Shown: in pieces, positions 43,440 through 54,314 of the stretch
How the letters are laid out: the number at the start of each line of letters is the position of its first letter
How positions within the stretch are numbered: the first letter of the stretch is position 1
Source of the DNA: Toxorhynchites rutilus septentrionalis
Lineage: Eukaryota > Arthropoda > Insecta > Diptera > Culicidae
Length of the DNA stretch: 64,000 bases
Direction of reading: 5' to 3'
Assembly (NCBI RefSeq): GCF_029784135.1
Contig: NC_073745.1
Location: 281,825,803-281,889,802, forward strand
The notes under the pieces: model-generated
What the model saw: the letters and a program-made list of their open reading frames with translations, nothing else
Databases searched by the model: none
What the model was told of the DNA's origin: nothing
Made by a program: the position numbers and the translations under genes

Positions 43440-46400
43440 TCTGGATCTGGATCTAGAACCCATGATAATCTGGAATCAATATCTTAAAGAGTCCTGGTAA
43501 TTGTATTCCTTGCCTGGAACCTGGAACCTGTTTTCGTAATCTTGCTCCGTAATTTGAATCCATATCTTGAGTCTATTTTCCATAACATATATCTGTGACT
43601 AAAGTCTGAATCGGGGATGTAAGATCAGGTATCAGTTCCGGAATCCGAGTCTGAAAATGGAAATCTAGATCCCAGAGCCTTGAATAATGGATTTTACTGT
43701 GAATATTTGTTTCAATCCATATCATTGATGTTTGACTCAAACATAACTTCATGGTTTGCATGAACGAATCAATCGTACAACAAATGTTACCAAACTTAGG
43801 ATAAAAATAATCATCCATTGATCACTAACAGCATTGATTGCAATGAAGCATTTGGTCCCTAGGGCGACCACTATTTTAGGTTAAGGTCACAGCAATCAGC
43901 TGCATTCGGTTGAGCCCATCCTTCTAGCAGCGAGAAACAGTTGTAACGAACAAAAAAAAAACAGCCGAAAAGAAGTGTTGGAAAAACAATGCACTGTTGT
44001 CCCGTTTACATGCAGCGCAGCTTTGTGCATAAATCGTTTGTCGTCTAGCCCTGAACTGAACGGAACAGGTGGTGTTCGTGACTCTCAGCACGACACATAT
44101 CCGTTCCGATGGCGCTGGATGGTGGATGTGGGAGAAGGTCGGAAACCGGTGCTACTGGATTATGTAAAGAGGATTAATGGTAGATGTAATGCGATGACTA
44201 TCATAACCATTGAGTTTTTCTGTTTGTTATTTTTTTTTGACGTGGGCTTAAGCCATCTATCGTATTCTTTTATCATTTTTCGGATTACATTTCGGCTTTG
44301 TCTTGGTTTTTTATGTAATGTTTCGATCTCACGATAAATAATGAACTCAATCGGTAGGCACCTGAACCTGTGTTGTTAAAAATCCGCATCACACGGTTCG
44401 AATATTAATAATTATGACAGTTGAGCAAAGAAGGGTAGTGGTTATATTGATGAAATACGCAAGTAGAGGAGATTTCCAAGAATCGAGATCCGTTAGGTAC
44501 GTCATTTTTTTTTATAATACTATATTAGGCGTATTATTAAACGGAACTAACTACCACACACAGAAGTATCGTTGCTTCGATAATTTTTTTTCTATATCTA
44601 CGGTGACATTTTTTGCTGAAGGAGTTCTCAGTGCAGTGTGAGGATATCATACTCTCCCAGCCCTCCATCAACATCATCATCGTACGATGTATCTTTTCCA
44701 GTTCACGTATTCTTGCTGTAGCAAACTTTCCAATGTGGCTTGTGTAACAGACCGATATGGCTGCAGCAGATTCCCACTAAAAAGTAAATGTTGACATAAA
44801 TCATTGGATTCTAATAAATCGTGCAGGGAAATTTGATTCGATATATCCGTTACACATAACTGCACCCGTTGGAATGTAATTTTCTCGACTTGCATGTAGA
44901 TGCTGTGCAGGAATTGTGTGCAAGAGATGTGACAAAAGCAATGTCATCTTGTTACTGAACATTACCTTTCAGTCTTCACCGGCTTGTACTTGTTTAGCTG
45001 TTATTTTGAAAATATTTTTAATTGTACTTCAGGGACAATCAATGCTGTACGTGAAACTAAAGATTAAAGGTCACCACGTGGATACAGAATCTTGGAAGAG
45101 TTTACTTTGGAACCTACACTGAACAGATTTGTTGACCGCAAATTTCGTACTCAAATAAACTGCCTCCTTCCCAAGCTAGAAACTGTGATATCACAGCCGG
45201 TGTCGTTATCAACTTTTGGTAAATCGAATAATCCAAACTTTTCAATGTGTACAACGAACAATTACGAACTGTTCAGTCTACCAAAGCTAGAGTTCATCAT
45301 CCTTCAACCTCTAGATGTTGAACATTGCATTGACAGTCATGCGTAACGCTTCTTTTATGCATGAGAAACTTGGAAAAAACGTATTCGTAGACATAATTTA
45401 TTATGTAAGAGAATTTCCAAGTGGAAGCTAACCAATATCCGTTGAAGAAAATGCCTGAAATTTCAACAACCACTCAATGCAAACCAACGCACGCGTCTTC
45501 ATTCCGGGTGACAGTTGTGCTGTGTCGAAAGACGTGCCGAATAATAAACAGACCCCTCACAGACTGCTTCACGGTTCAGTTCAAAAATGGACTTTCGAGA
45601 GTGCAATAATAATAAAACACCCCCGAATTCGGAAGACGCTATAGTAGCGCTTGTTATGGAATTTTGACCGTATATGGATGTTTATATTACATTCAGCGCC
45701 GTGGGAACCCATGGGCAAATATAAACACTTCCCGTGTAAATAAGAGGTGATGCCTTATATCGTCCAAGCGAAGCACGATGTGCTACTCTCTCTCTCTCTA
45801 CGTTTACGCTATAAAGAACATAACGATCCCAGGTTCGCTTCAGAAAAATTCCACTCCGATTGTGATTAGTCAATCAACGGGCAATACAAGTTCAGAAAAG
45901 AACTTTGTGTGTGATTTGCTGCTATCATGGCAACAAACTTTTGCTAGCTCGTAATCATCTCTTATCTGTAGCCGGCGAGTGCATTCAATTTTGTAGAACG
46001 CTGATACGACCCACTGTTTCTGGGTGACAAATTTACCATGCTGACATGTTTATACTGGTTTGTTGAACCGAAGATTGCGCGTGGGCCTAGAGCCAATACA
46101 TAACTGCGAAGCGAACTTTGGAACCGAAATCAACCATAGCGAAACACGAGCCATTGTGGCAACAGCCGGGCATTCTGCCACAAGACAGACGCCTTGAGAT
46201 AAGGAGCGTCACACTAACCTTGGCACTGACCTCGGTGATTGATGCGGGTACTTCCGTATTCTAGCGGCGCGGTTGAAATTCATGCTTTGTTTTCATTGAA
46301 TTCGATATCTCAAATGGGGGAGCGATCTTAAATAAGGAAAATATGCATTTACATTTGAACTGTAGATTACAAGAACTTCGACAGAAAAAATGCCTTTTCG

Positions 46401-46849
46401 TTTGCTGAAGGGTGAAATGAACAAATAAAAGCACCTCTTTCAAAAGCTTTAAAATGTTTGTATGTATGGGAGAAGACATCTCTTTCTCTCAGACTGAACA
46501 TCAGCTCGGGTTGTACCCAAAAAAAACACTTTTGCATAAATCCATCTTTTTTGAATGAAGCTCGAAGCTTTATTTATAGCGAATTCGTGTTCGTTCAGTT
46601 TCAACCCCAGTTCCAACCTAACTGCTGTCAAAACGTTTTTTTATTCACTCAGTTTCAACCTAGTTTCGCACTTGGTTCAACCAGAAAGCTGTTGGGTTCG
46701 CACTGAGATGTTTCATCTATTTAACTATACTGAACTGTCAAGTTCCGAGTATTGTTTTGGAAAATAATTTCATATTTCATATAATTCCATATTAAACGGA
46801 ATTTTATTGAAATTATGTCCTGGTTGATATGCAATAACTATGCTCAACA
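43440..46849. other. unassigned, no supported gene
   Basis: Several 60-120-codon frames exist (43975-44337 +, 44414-44641 +, 45092-45346 +, 46458-46706 +) but none carries a motif I know. 43.9-44.2 kb and 45.8-46.2 kb are of more even composition and could be host sequence. 43440-43640 repeats short ATCTGGA/CCTGGAACCTG units. No terminal repeats found. Confidence 0.35.
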
Positions 46850-48845
46850 ACTCAAGATTAAATTCAACTTGTTGAAGAACTTCCCGACTTAGCAAAACAG
46901 CGTTTGCTGAACTTGTCAACAAGTTTCTGGAGCTGAATATTGTCCCGCATGACTGGAGACAAGTGAGAGCCCAACAAGCCAACAAGCCGGCTTGCGATCA
47001 CAACTCGTATAGGCCGATTACAATGTTATCCTGTATCCGTAAATTGTTAGAGAAAATGATTCTACTTCGTTTGGACAAGTGGGTTGAAATGAACAATTTG
47101 CTGTCAAATACGCAATTTGGCTTCCGCCGGAGACGAATGATCGTCTCGCGCTGCTATCTTCTGAAATTCAAATTGCATTTGCTCGTAAAGAACAAATTGC
47201 TTCTATTTTTCTTGATATCAAAGGGGCATTTGATTCAGTTTCCATAGAAATTCTCTCAGAGAAGCTTCATAATCGTAGACTTTCGCCAATTCTGAATAAT
47301 TTCATGTACAATTTACTGTCAGAAAAGCACATGACTTTCTCTCATGGCAGCTCGAAATCTTCTCGTTACAGTTTTATGGGCCTACCGCAAGGCTCCTGCC
47401 TAAGCCCCCTCTTGTACAGTTTTTACATCAATGATATGGATGATTGTCTAACTAGAGACTGCACGCTGAGACAACTTGGAGTTATGGATGGAGTTATTTC
47501 CATTACGGGTACTAATCCCGTCGTTCTGCAAGGTCGTTGCAAGATACCCTGAACAATCTGTTCACGTGGGCCCTCAAGCTGGGTATCGAATTATCTACGG
47601 AGAAAACTCATTTTTGATCTGTCCATGCGACAAAAAATCCATGGAATCCCAGATCATCTTCGATCCAATGCTATTCCGTCGATATTTTCGAAAAAATATA
47701 GCAAAGTTAGATCTGATAAAATTTTCTTTACTGACGGTTGATTCATAAACGGGTCCACTGGCTTCGGCATCTTCAATGAAAATTCCAGTGCCTCGAAAAA
47801 TTATTCAAGATTACCTTCGCATGGATTCCCTCTCATTGCTCGATTCCGGGGAATGAGAAAGCGGACTCGCTAGCTAAGGTGGGCGCTTCAGAAGGCACAC
47901 TTTTTGAAAGGCAAATTGCTTATAACGAATTTTTTCACATTCCTCGTCAGCACACACTCGTAAGTTGGCAGCGCATGTGGAGTGAAGATGAGTTCGGTCG
48001 TTGGTTACACACGATTATCCCTAAGGTCTCGACGAGTGCATGGTTCAAGGGGTTGAATGTAGGTCGTGATTTCATTCGCGTGATATCTCGACTTATTTCC
48101 AATCACTACAATCTAAACGCGCATCTCTATCGCATTGGGCTTGCAGCAAACAATCTTTGTGATTGTGGCGATGGCTACCACGACATCGAGCATATTGTCT
48201 GGTCGTGTATATCTCTAGAGCACTGAGAGCACAAGGCAGACAATCGGTTATCCCCGTCCGGGATATCTTAGGTAGCCGTGATCCTGATCTTCTGCTTCAT
48301 CTATACCTGTTCCTCAGAAACGCCGATATCAACGTTTAATGACATTTTACTTCGTTGTGTCCCTGTTTCATATCCCACCTATCCGATCTATAAACTTTTA
48401 CTTAGTCGCGGCAATACATACACACACTCTTTACAGATACACGGGCCGAAGGTTGTGCAGTCCACTGTTCATTCAACAAGAGCCAAAGGTTGTACCGCTC
48501 ATGACAACTCTAAACGAGCTGATGATTGCGCCGGTTAGTGACCATTCTATCCTGGATTCCTCGAGTCGAGAAGACGCACCACGCTAGATATGGGGTACAG
48601 ACTAGGGGGCGTTGCTGATTAATGGTCAGCTGCATCCCAATAGGAAGTATCCCGTGTCGGGCACACGTACAGAGCATAGGAGACAGCAACCAATATCCCA
48701 CTTACGATAACTCTTGTAATACTAACCTCGAGCCGACCGCGAGTAATCGGTTACATATTACTAACATAGATAATAAGAAAAACTGTCAAAATATCTTCTT
48801 CCGGCCCCGTCAGGCTAACGCCATATGAGCCTTGATAAAAATATA
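46850..48845 (+). pseudogene. decayed I/LOA-type LINE, ORF2 fragment and 3' UTR
   Basis: 5'-truncated relative of the LINE at 20595-26700. The RT part shows SYRPITMLSCIRKLLEKMIL, LSNTQFGFRR, FMGLPQGSCLSPLLYSFYIN and a degraded palm box (QLGVMDGV for the LADDG type). After a large internal deletion the RNase H start (FFTDG, then STGFGIFN) and end (PSHCSIPGNEKADSLAKVGA across frames) follow. The C-terminal Cys/His tail (NLCDCGDGYHDIEHIVWSC) is readable. The 3' UTR matches GCGAGTAATCGGTT of the intact copy. Many frameshifts and stops. Confidence 0.85.
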
Positions 48846-49366
48846 TATTTTGGAACTTCTCGGACTAATCGTTCATCAAACAGTCGAATGATTTTCAGCT
48901 ATTTGGTAATTGTTCCGATTAATCGACTCGAGATAATTGATTCATCGCCTTATTTTTCATCAATGGTTCTCTGGCGATTATCATGGAAGAGATGGAAGGG
49001 TAAGAATCAGGATTCACTGAGGTGTGCTTGGAAAAAATCATTGCGACAGTTAGACGTTCTTGTTTGCGGAGAGGATTATGCCGAACGCGTTCATGAACTG
49101 CATGGATGGCATTGTGCAGCCGCACCGACCTCGAAAGTCTCTCTTTGGGTCTATCTTTCACATTATGGTAGCTGTTTATTTGTACCATCGTCGTGTAAGG
49201 AACACGACTCGTTCATTAATAGCAGTTTTGACTGCTCATAGATCTGTGCTTATCAGTGCTTCTTTGAAGCCGTTCGCTTATGAAAACTTTTTATTTAATG
49301 TTATAAACGTAAGGCGCACAGATCCGTTGGTTATCGGATAAAGGACGATATTTCTCGACAATTATA
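48846..49366. other. unassigned
   Basis: 48825-49241 (+) and 49060-49341 (+) are open but unrecognised and overlapping. No repeat partner in the window. Confidence 0.3.
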
Positions 49367-49441
49367 TTAGGCTGTCAAAAAAATATATCAGGCTGACAAC
49401 GACACCTCGCGGAAATACCGCAGGACTTTTTTGACAGCCTA
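49367..49441. mobile_element. 75-bp mini-mariner, inverted 5' end
   Basis: TTAGGCTGTCAAAAAA at the left and TTTTTTGACAGCCTAA at the right, flanked by TA on both sides (49365-49366 and 49442-49443). The right part, CAACGACACCTCGCGGAAAT and onward, is the reverse complement of the first ~50 bp of the mariner at 55544-56801. It is therefore an extreme internal deletion or rearrangement of that family that kept both termini. Confidence 0.75.
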
Positions 49442-49624
49442 ATATAACAATGTAAGATTGTCGTATCGTATTGCTTCGACGGAAAAACTATGTGTAGAGT
49501 GTGTTGATATCGGATTCTATATGTCGCCTAACAGTCGCCTCAGTGGAATCCCGGTTTGAGGATCATGGTTAGCCCATTCATAAAACGAGGAAACACAAAA
49601 ACACAGTTCATAAAAATGGAACTA

Positions 49625-50315
49625 TGATACCTGTGTGAATCACAGGTCTTCGTGGGGTATGTTACATTGCGTCAGGACTCGCAAACACATATTGCCACTG
49701 CAATGGCTGTAACAAGGAAGCTGTCAGACCGAGCTCCAGGGTTGCTATGAAAGGGGTATTAATTAAAGGGGGGATGAACGAGTATGGCTAGACCAAGGTA
49801 AGTGAAGTGGAAGGTAAAATGTAATGTCAGAATCGCCGTTCGGACGTATCCCGTAAGTTTGAACTTATTTACATAGATGGTATCCAAACAACACTAAACA
49901 TTGACTACAGTTTCGCCGGCACGGTTGATTGCCGTTATGAACTAGCACATAAAACAAAGCTGCAAATTATGCGCCAGTGGCGGTACCACGATCAAAGCAT
50001 TCCCTGAATAAATCATATCACATTAGCCGAGCCAGCTGGCGGAAGCATATGCATAAAGTTTACTAGGTTACTATTTTCAACGACAACTGTTTATTTACTT
50101 CTTCAAATACTTGCTTCAAATACCTTCGACGAAATCAAATGTAACCATACCAACGTAAGTAATAACATAAACAAATCCAAACTTTTCGTCTTGCCATTCC
50201 TCATACGTCTTTTCTAAAAAGTGTAAATTACGAGCCACCTGTTAACTCTACCATCTTGGGCTAGACAGTTATAGCTGGCAATGCTATCAATAAGCATTCT
50301 GGATTCCACACATCC
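49625..50315 (+). repeat. dispersed repeat R6, copy 1, split by a MITE
   Basis: GTGTGAATCACAGGTCTTCG, AATGGCTGTAACAAGGAA and GAGCTCCAGGGTTGCTATGA match 53040-53220. After the MITE at 49794-50258 the match resumes with CAGTTATAGCTGGCAATGCT, as at 53238. The copy at 53035-53290 has the unoccupied site. Function unknown; no coding. Confidence 0.75.
49794..50258. mobile_element. hAT-type MITE, 465 bp
   Basis: GGCTAGAC is duplicated exactly at 49786-49793 and 50259-50266. The ends are CAAGGTAAGTGAAG and the reverse complement CAAGATGGTAGAG. The related sequence at 53228-53245 (GTATGGCGAGACAGTTATAG) lacks the insert, which confirms the boundaries. It is non-coding. Confidence 0.8.
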
Positions 50316-50410
50316 TCTCCCCTCTCTAAAAAAAACGAAATGTGGGGACTAAATAAAAAAAAAATTATAAAAGATTGTGTCCAAGATACGACCGCATTGT
50401 TGACGTAGAA

Positions 50411-51537
50411 CTACGCTGTTATTCTATATAAGTCGCATGTTTATACATTCAGATATTATTCTATAATGCTTTGGCGCACCTTAACGTCTGCTTTGCCATA
50501 ACGTCAGTTTAATGCATTGATGAATTCTCAATGGCACCAACGAAGCACTTATGATGACGGAAAACAAACAATGTTAACTGCTTGGAAAAAGACTGAATTG
50601 TGCCACACAACCTGTACTCTGCTGAAACACCCATCGATGCGAATTCGCTGATGAGTTTGTCAAGAGCGACCGCCTTCACCACAAGCGGGGGGAGCTTGAT
50701 TTTGGTTGCTACCTGGGTAACGGCGATTTTTGACCGAGGCGCCGAAATCGCCTACTTCGCTGTTGTTCGATGCGGTGTCACACTCGCGAAGGTTCGGTTC
50801 AGTGCGAGCGCTTTTCACTGCACCAACATCGCGTGTATCATTAGATGATACTTGCCTCGAAATTATATTGCCCCTAACAATGCGTTCGTTTGTTGTGGGG
50901 CTCGAGCCTGCCTTCCTCTTCTTCTTGCTCATCACACACTACGCGAAGCGTCCAATTTATGACGCGAAAAGAAAAACACACGATACGAATAACGCGAAAA
51001 ACGAACAGAAAAACCAAACGACGATATCCAAGTTGGATTACCACTGGTGGGGTCCAATCTTAGATCGAAGCGCAGCGAAAGCTAAGTGAACTGGATTGCT
51101 CAACAGTCCGATGCCGAATGAAAGTTTGCCTCAGCGAGATCCACTGTTTATACTCTAGGCAAGTATTCCCCTTCATTCTTCTACTTATCCTTTGTTCACG
51201 GAGACTTTAATTCCTACGATTTCCCCTCCGTTGGTCATCGATAAGTTGCTCGTTATTGACAGTTCAGTTCGGGAAAGAACACAAATGGACAGAACAAATG
51301 TATGGGAAAATGGGAACGCTTATAGTTTTCATGAATTTTAACCCTTTACACACCAGGGAATTGTGATGTATAGAATATCAATCAAATCTTAGGGAACTTC
51401 CGATTCGTTTGGTATGTAAATCGCCAAAATCCGTTCGCGGCAAAAATAGTTATTAACGTTAACTTTATTTCATAAAAACGTGACCTGTTTTCTGATTTGG
51501 CACCCTTAATGAAAGACGTAGTTCTACGTCAAAAAAT
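50411..51537 (-). repeat. gag-like retroelement-derived repeat, copy 1
   Basis: Reverse-orientation partner of 59885-62170. In minus-strand sense it starts at TTGACGTAGAACTACGTC, runs through the R5 region and a leader, and ends near GCGTAGTTCTACGTCAACAA. The reading frame at about 50600-50875 encodes KSARTEPNLRECDTASNNSE, but it is frameshifted and truncated. In copy 2 the same protein continues KVPPLVVKAVALDKLINEF, resembling the gag-like ORF1 of Jockey-type LINEs. No polymerase is present, so this is a non-autonomous or deleted retroelement derivative. Confidence 0.6.
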
Positions 51538-51553
51538 TGACTCTCTTCAGTCA

Positions 51554-52267
51554 TTATTCCCCAAAAAAATTATGCTGCCCTCTTATAAGGAGCATTATAT
51601 TATCATCTAATTCTTCCTTCTGCTTCCCTAACATTAACGATATTCTCTCGATCTCTATCGCTGTTTCTTTTTTAGCTGACCGTTGTTTTAGAACTTCGCC
51701 ATAGGTGAACTTTTTTCCGCCGGTGAAACGTGTCTTCATCACGTGACCATTCTCATCTCTCAGGATAAGCATACCATTCCGCTCTTCCATCGCGGTATAT
51801 CTAAGAGGATCGAACTGCGATTCTGCTTTCTATTCCTTTCTAGTGTTGTCCCAGTTGAAGCTGTTGATACCATTGCTTTACTAACCAGTTCTATACAGTT
51901 CTCTCCCAATCCATTTTGCTGGGAATACAATAGTATTGATACCGCGCTCACGACATTACTGTATATGTTCGTCTTCACAAGGAAGGGGCAAAACGATTGT
52001 TTTTCTCACGGGAACAAAGACCTGTGGACTTTTAGATTTCCCGCTGGTTGCACAAACCGCACACGATGTCGCCCATTCCTTTGCATCGTTCGACATATTA
52101 GACCACCATACGCATTCTTGCCATATATTTATAAACATGGCCGTAGTAGGGTGACCCTCATGAGCGATGTATACCTTCTTCTGGCGTAGAGTCTGTGGTA
52201 TGACTGCATGACCACTTTTGATAGAATTTTCACCGCATTTTTTCATAATCCGCTTTAGAATGAGCAT
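51554..52267 (-). pseudogene. Ty3/gypsy pol relic, integrase ends
   Basis: Minus strand. 52267-51956 encodes an integrase zinc-binding domain: VIPQTLRQKKVYIAHEGHPT, then VWWSNMSNDAKEWATSC and AVC, giving the H-x-H and C-x2-C set (IAHEGH, CAVC). 51790-51554 encodes EERNGMLILRDENGHVMKTR and FTGGKKF, like the C-terminal integrase segment before the 3' LTR of gypsy-type elements. The catalytic core between them is deleted. No LTRs were recognised. Confidence 0.7.
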
Positions 52268-52311
52268 GTCTTATCTCAAATTTGTGGTTGCCACGAGCCG
52301 CTTCAATCAAA

Positions 52312-52490
52312 TCAAGCGTTGTCGTCGCGATAATATTCCTATTTAACATAGCGCGGTCGTTGTGATCCGCTTTCAATTAAACCTAGCGTGGTCGTAGCGA
52401 TCCGCTCTCAATTGATACCAACGCGGTCGTCGCGATCCGCTTTCATTTGAACCTAACGCGGTCGTCTCGATCCGCTTTCAATTTATATTA
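52312..52490 (+). repeat. 35-bp tandem repeat, about five copies
   Basis: The unit is close to ACGCGGTCGTCGCGATCCGC followed by TTTCAATTTGAACCT. Copies begin near 52312, 52349, 52384, 52420 and 52455, with divergence towards the left. It is GC-rich relative to its surroundings, each copy with a small palindrome around TCGTCGCGA. It is not a CRISPR: units abut without unique spacers. Confidence 0.8.
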
Positions 52491-52504
52491 TTTCAATTTA
52501 TATA

Positions 52505-52757
52505 TTATAGAGTAACTTCGCCGTTTCAACGGAGTATTATTTGCATCATTTTTATCAGTACTTAGTTGAGATTTCTATGCCAAATAGCACGCCTTTGAAG
52601 CATTTTGCGTGGCATGCTCTAGAATACGCTTGACCCCAATGCAAGTCGGAGGAAATTTCTTTGGCGAAACATTCCCCCGACCAGAGAGGAAATCGAACCC
52701 GAAATACCGGCATGATGATGTGTGGCGTTAACCACTCGGCCACAGGAGCAGATCAAC
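52505..52757 (-). mobile_element. tRNA-derived SINE
   Basis: On the minus strand the head reads CTGCTCCTGTGGCCGAGTGG then TTAACG, an A box (TGGCCGAGTGG), with the B box GGGTTCGATTTCC about 45 bp on, as in a tRNA gene. The tRNA-like part is followed by about 150 bp of unrelated body ending with TGATAAAAATGATGCAAATA and ACTCCGTTGAAACGGCGAAG. It lacks a proper acceptor-stem pairing with its 3' side, so it is a SINE and not a functional tRNA gene. A different family from the SINE at 38415. Confidence 0.75.
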
Positions 52758-52759
52758 AT

Positions 52760-53034
52760 CACTTCACATTTTGCCTTGATTTTATTAACCAAACGAAAAG
52801 TGAAATAAAAAAACACTCGCGCTCAACCATTTTTCGTGCTACCGACGATAATACACCAATCACAATTACTAAGCTAGGACGACAGCCATGTTTTTTCTCA
52901 CTTCCACGTTTTTTTTTATTTTCGAAACTTATTAAGCTTTTTCACTTTATCACACGCTAAATAATCGGCCAAACAGTCAGTTAGCTGCGACGGAAACAAG
53001 TAACGGTACTGCAGAAAACTTCAGCTCCTGGCAG
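52760..53034. other. unassigned
   Basis: AT-rich, no motif-bearing frame or repeat ends. Confidence 0.3.
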
Positions 53035-53290
53035 GATCGCCAATGTGTGAATCACAGGTCTTCGTGGGGTATGTTGCTTTGCCCTGGGACTCGCAAACAC
53101 ATCTTGCCTCTGCAATGGCTGTAACAAGGAAAGAAAGGACGATTGTCCATGTGCCGTGCTCATATGAGCTGTCAGACCGAGCTCCAGGGTTGCTATGAAA
53201 GGGGTATAAATAAAAGGGATGGACGAGTATGGCGAGACAGTTATAGCTGGCAGTGCTATCAATATGCATTCTGAAGTCCACACAATACCC
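53035..53290 (+). repeat. dispersed repeat R6, copy 2 (empty-site copy)
   Basis: Matches 49625-49793 and 50259-50315 in order, with the stretch GAAAGGACGATTGTCCATGT present only here. It documents the state before the hAT MITE inserted in copy 1. Confidence 0.75.
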
Positions 53291-53310
53291 ACGTGAGCTT
53301 TAACTTGCAC

Positions 53311-54185
53311 ATGCCATACCAGTCGTAAAACAATCGAGGTATTGCGCGTGAAGTTTCGGTGACATCAATTGGCTGGAAGATCCTGCTATTAACCCTTTAC
53401 GGTCGTATTAAATTTGGACATGAGTGTCGTACTGGTCGGAATTATTTTTACTTGAAAAAACATACATAATTTGTAAGATTATGAAAGATAAACCAGATCT
53501 ATTTAATTCTTTGTGAACATCAGATATGTATCTACTTTCCTCTGTCCCTAACACAATAAAAGTTTAAAAGACATTCCGCAAATTTTGGGTTTTATCATAA
53601 ACATTTGTACACTACACCTCTAGTTGAAACACCCTATATAATTAATTAAAACTAGCCAGGCTAAATTATCTGTAGTTGTTTCATAACAATTATCGAAGAT
53701 GAAAGCGCTGATGTAATACAAGTTCAACCTCAGAAAATTATTGATAATATTTCCTCCCCCAGTTGAAAACACATTATGTAGAACGTATCGTAAATTAACG
53801 CTTCCAGTTCACCGACCAAACTTTCACCTATTGAAACCATACTTTCCACAATGGTGCTTTTCCATCAACACGCTGCTTCCCCCTCGCCAGAACAATTATT
53901 AAAATTATGTTTTAACATCACGTTCAAGTTTGATCGATACATTCACCATATTCACGGCTCAAATAACCATTTTCAACTCCCACCACCACAAGTGCCATCA
54001 AAACACTTTTCACCGTCAGCGTCAACCAGAAGAAGCAGAAAATAATAACTCATATATTATATATTAATTTTCTCATTACATCTCATCCGCTTCGGCAACA
54101 TCGCCGTTCTTGCGTATCGCGTGCGCCCCCCCGCAAAGATCCCTGAACGCGATCCGGGAAGCGACGATTAGCTGGGCCGTGGAAG
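53311..54185. other. upstream region of the nucleotidase coding exons
   Basis: AT-rich until about 54080, then GC-richer. An in-frame stop (TGA at 54144-54146) lies just before the chosen ATG, so coding starts at 54186 unless an exon is spliced in there. No promoter element is recognised. 53395 starts TTAACCCTTTACGG, a piggyBac-like end, but no partner end was found. Confidence 0.4.
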
Positions 54186-54314
54186 ATGGCTGGCTTCGCA
54201 TCCCAGGCGGCACTGCGCTCCAAATGGGGTGACATAGTCGATAGTGGCTCGACCAGCATCGAAACGTCAGAGGTGTCTCAGGGACTGAAGAATGTCGTCG
54301 GCTGGCTCAAACAG
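54186..54314 (+). CDS. nucleotidase exon 1
   Basis: 43 codons, MAGFASQAALRSKWGDIVD to VVGWLKQ, phase 0. Donor CAG|GTGTCC. Low-complexity Ser/Thr region, no targeting signal. Confidence 0.75.

Noticed and set aside
48825..49341. 138- and 93-codon overlapping + strand frames
   Set aside because: Mutually overlapping, no motifs, flanked by transposon DNA.
52312..52490. CRISPR-like repeat array
   Set aside because: The units abut with no unique spacers and this is a eukaryotic genome.
52700..52757. Functional tRNA gene on the minus strand
   Set aside because: A and B boxes are present, but there is no convincing acceptor-stem pairing and the sequence continues into a SINE body.
53395..53660. 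piggyBac-type MITE starting TTAACCCTTT
   Set aside because: No mirrored AAAGGGTTAA end was found downstream.
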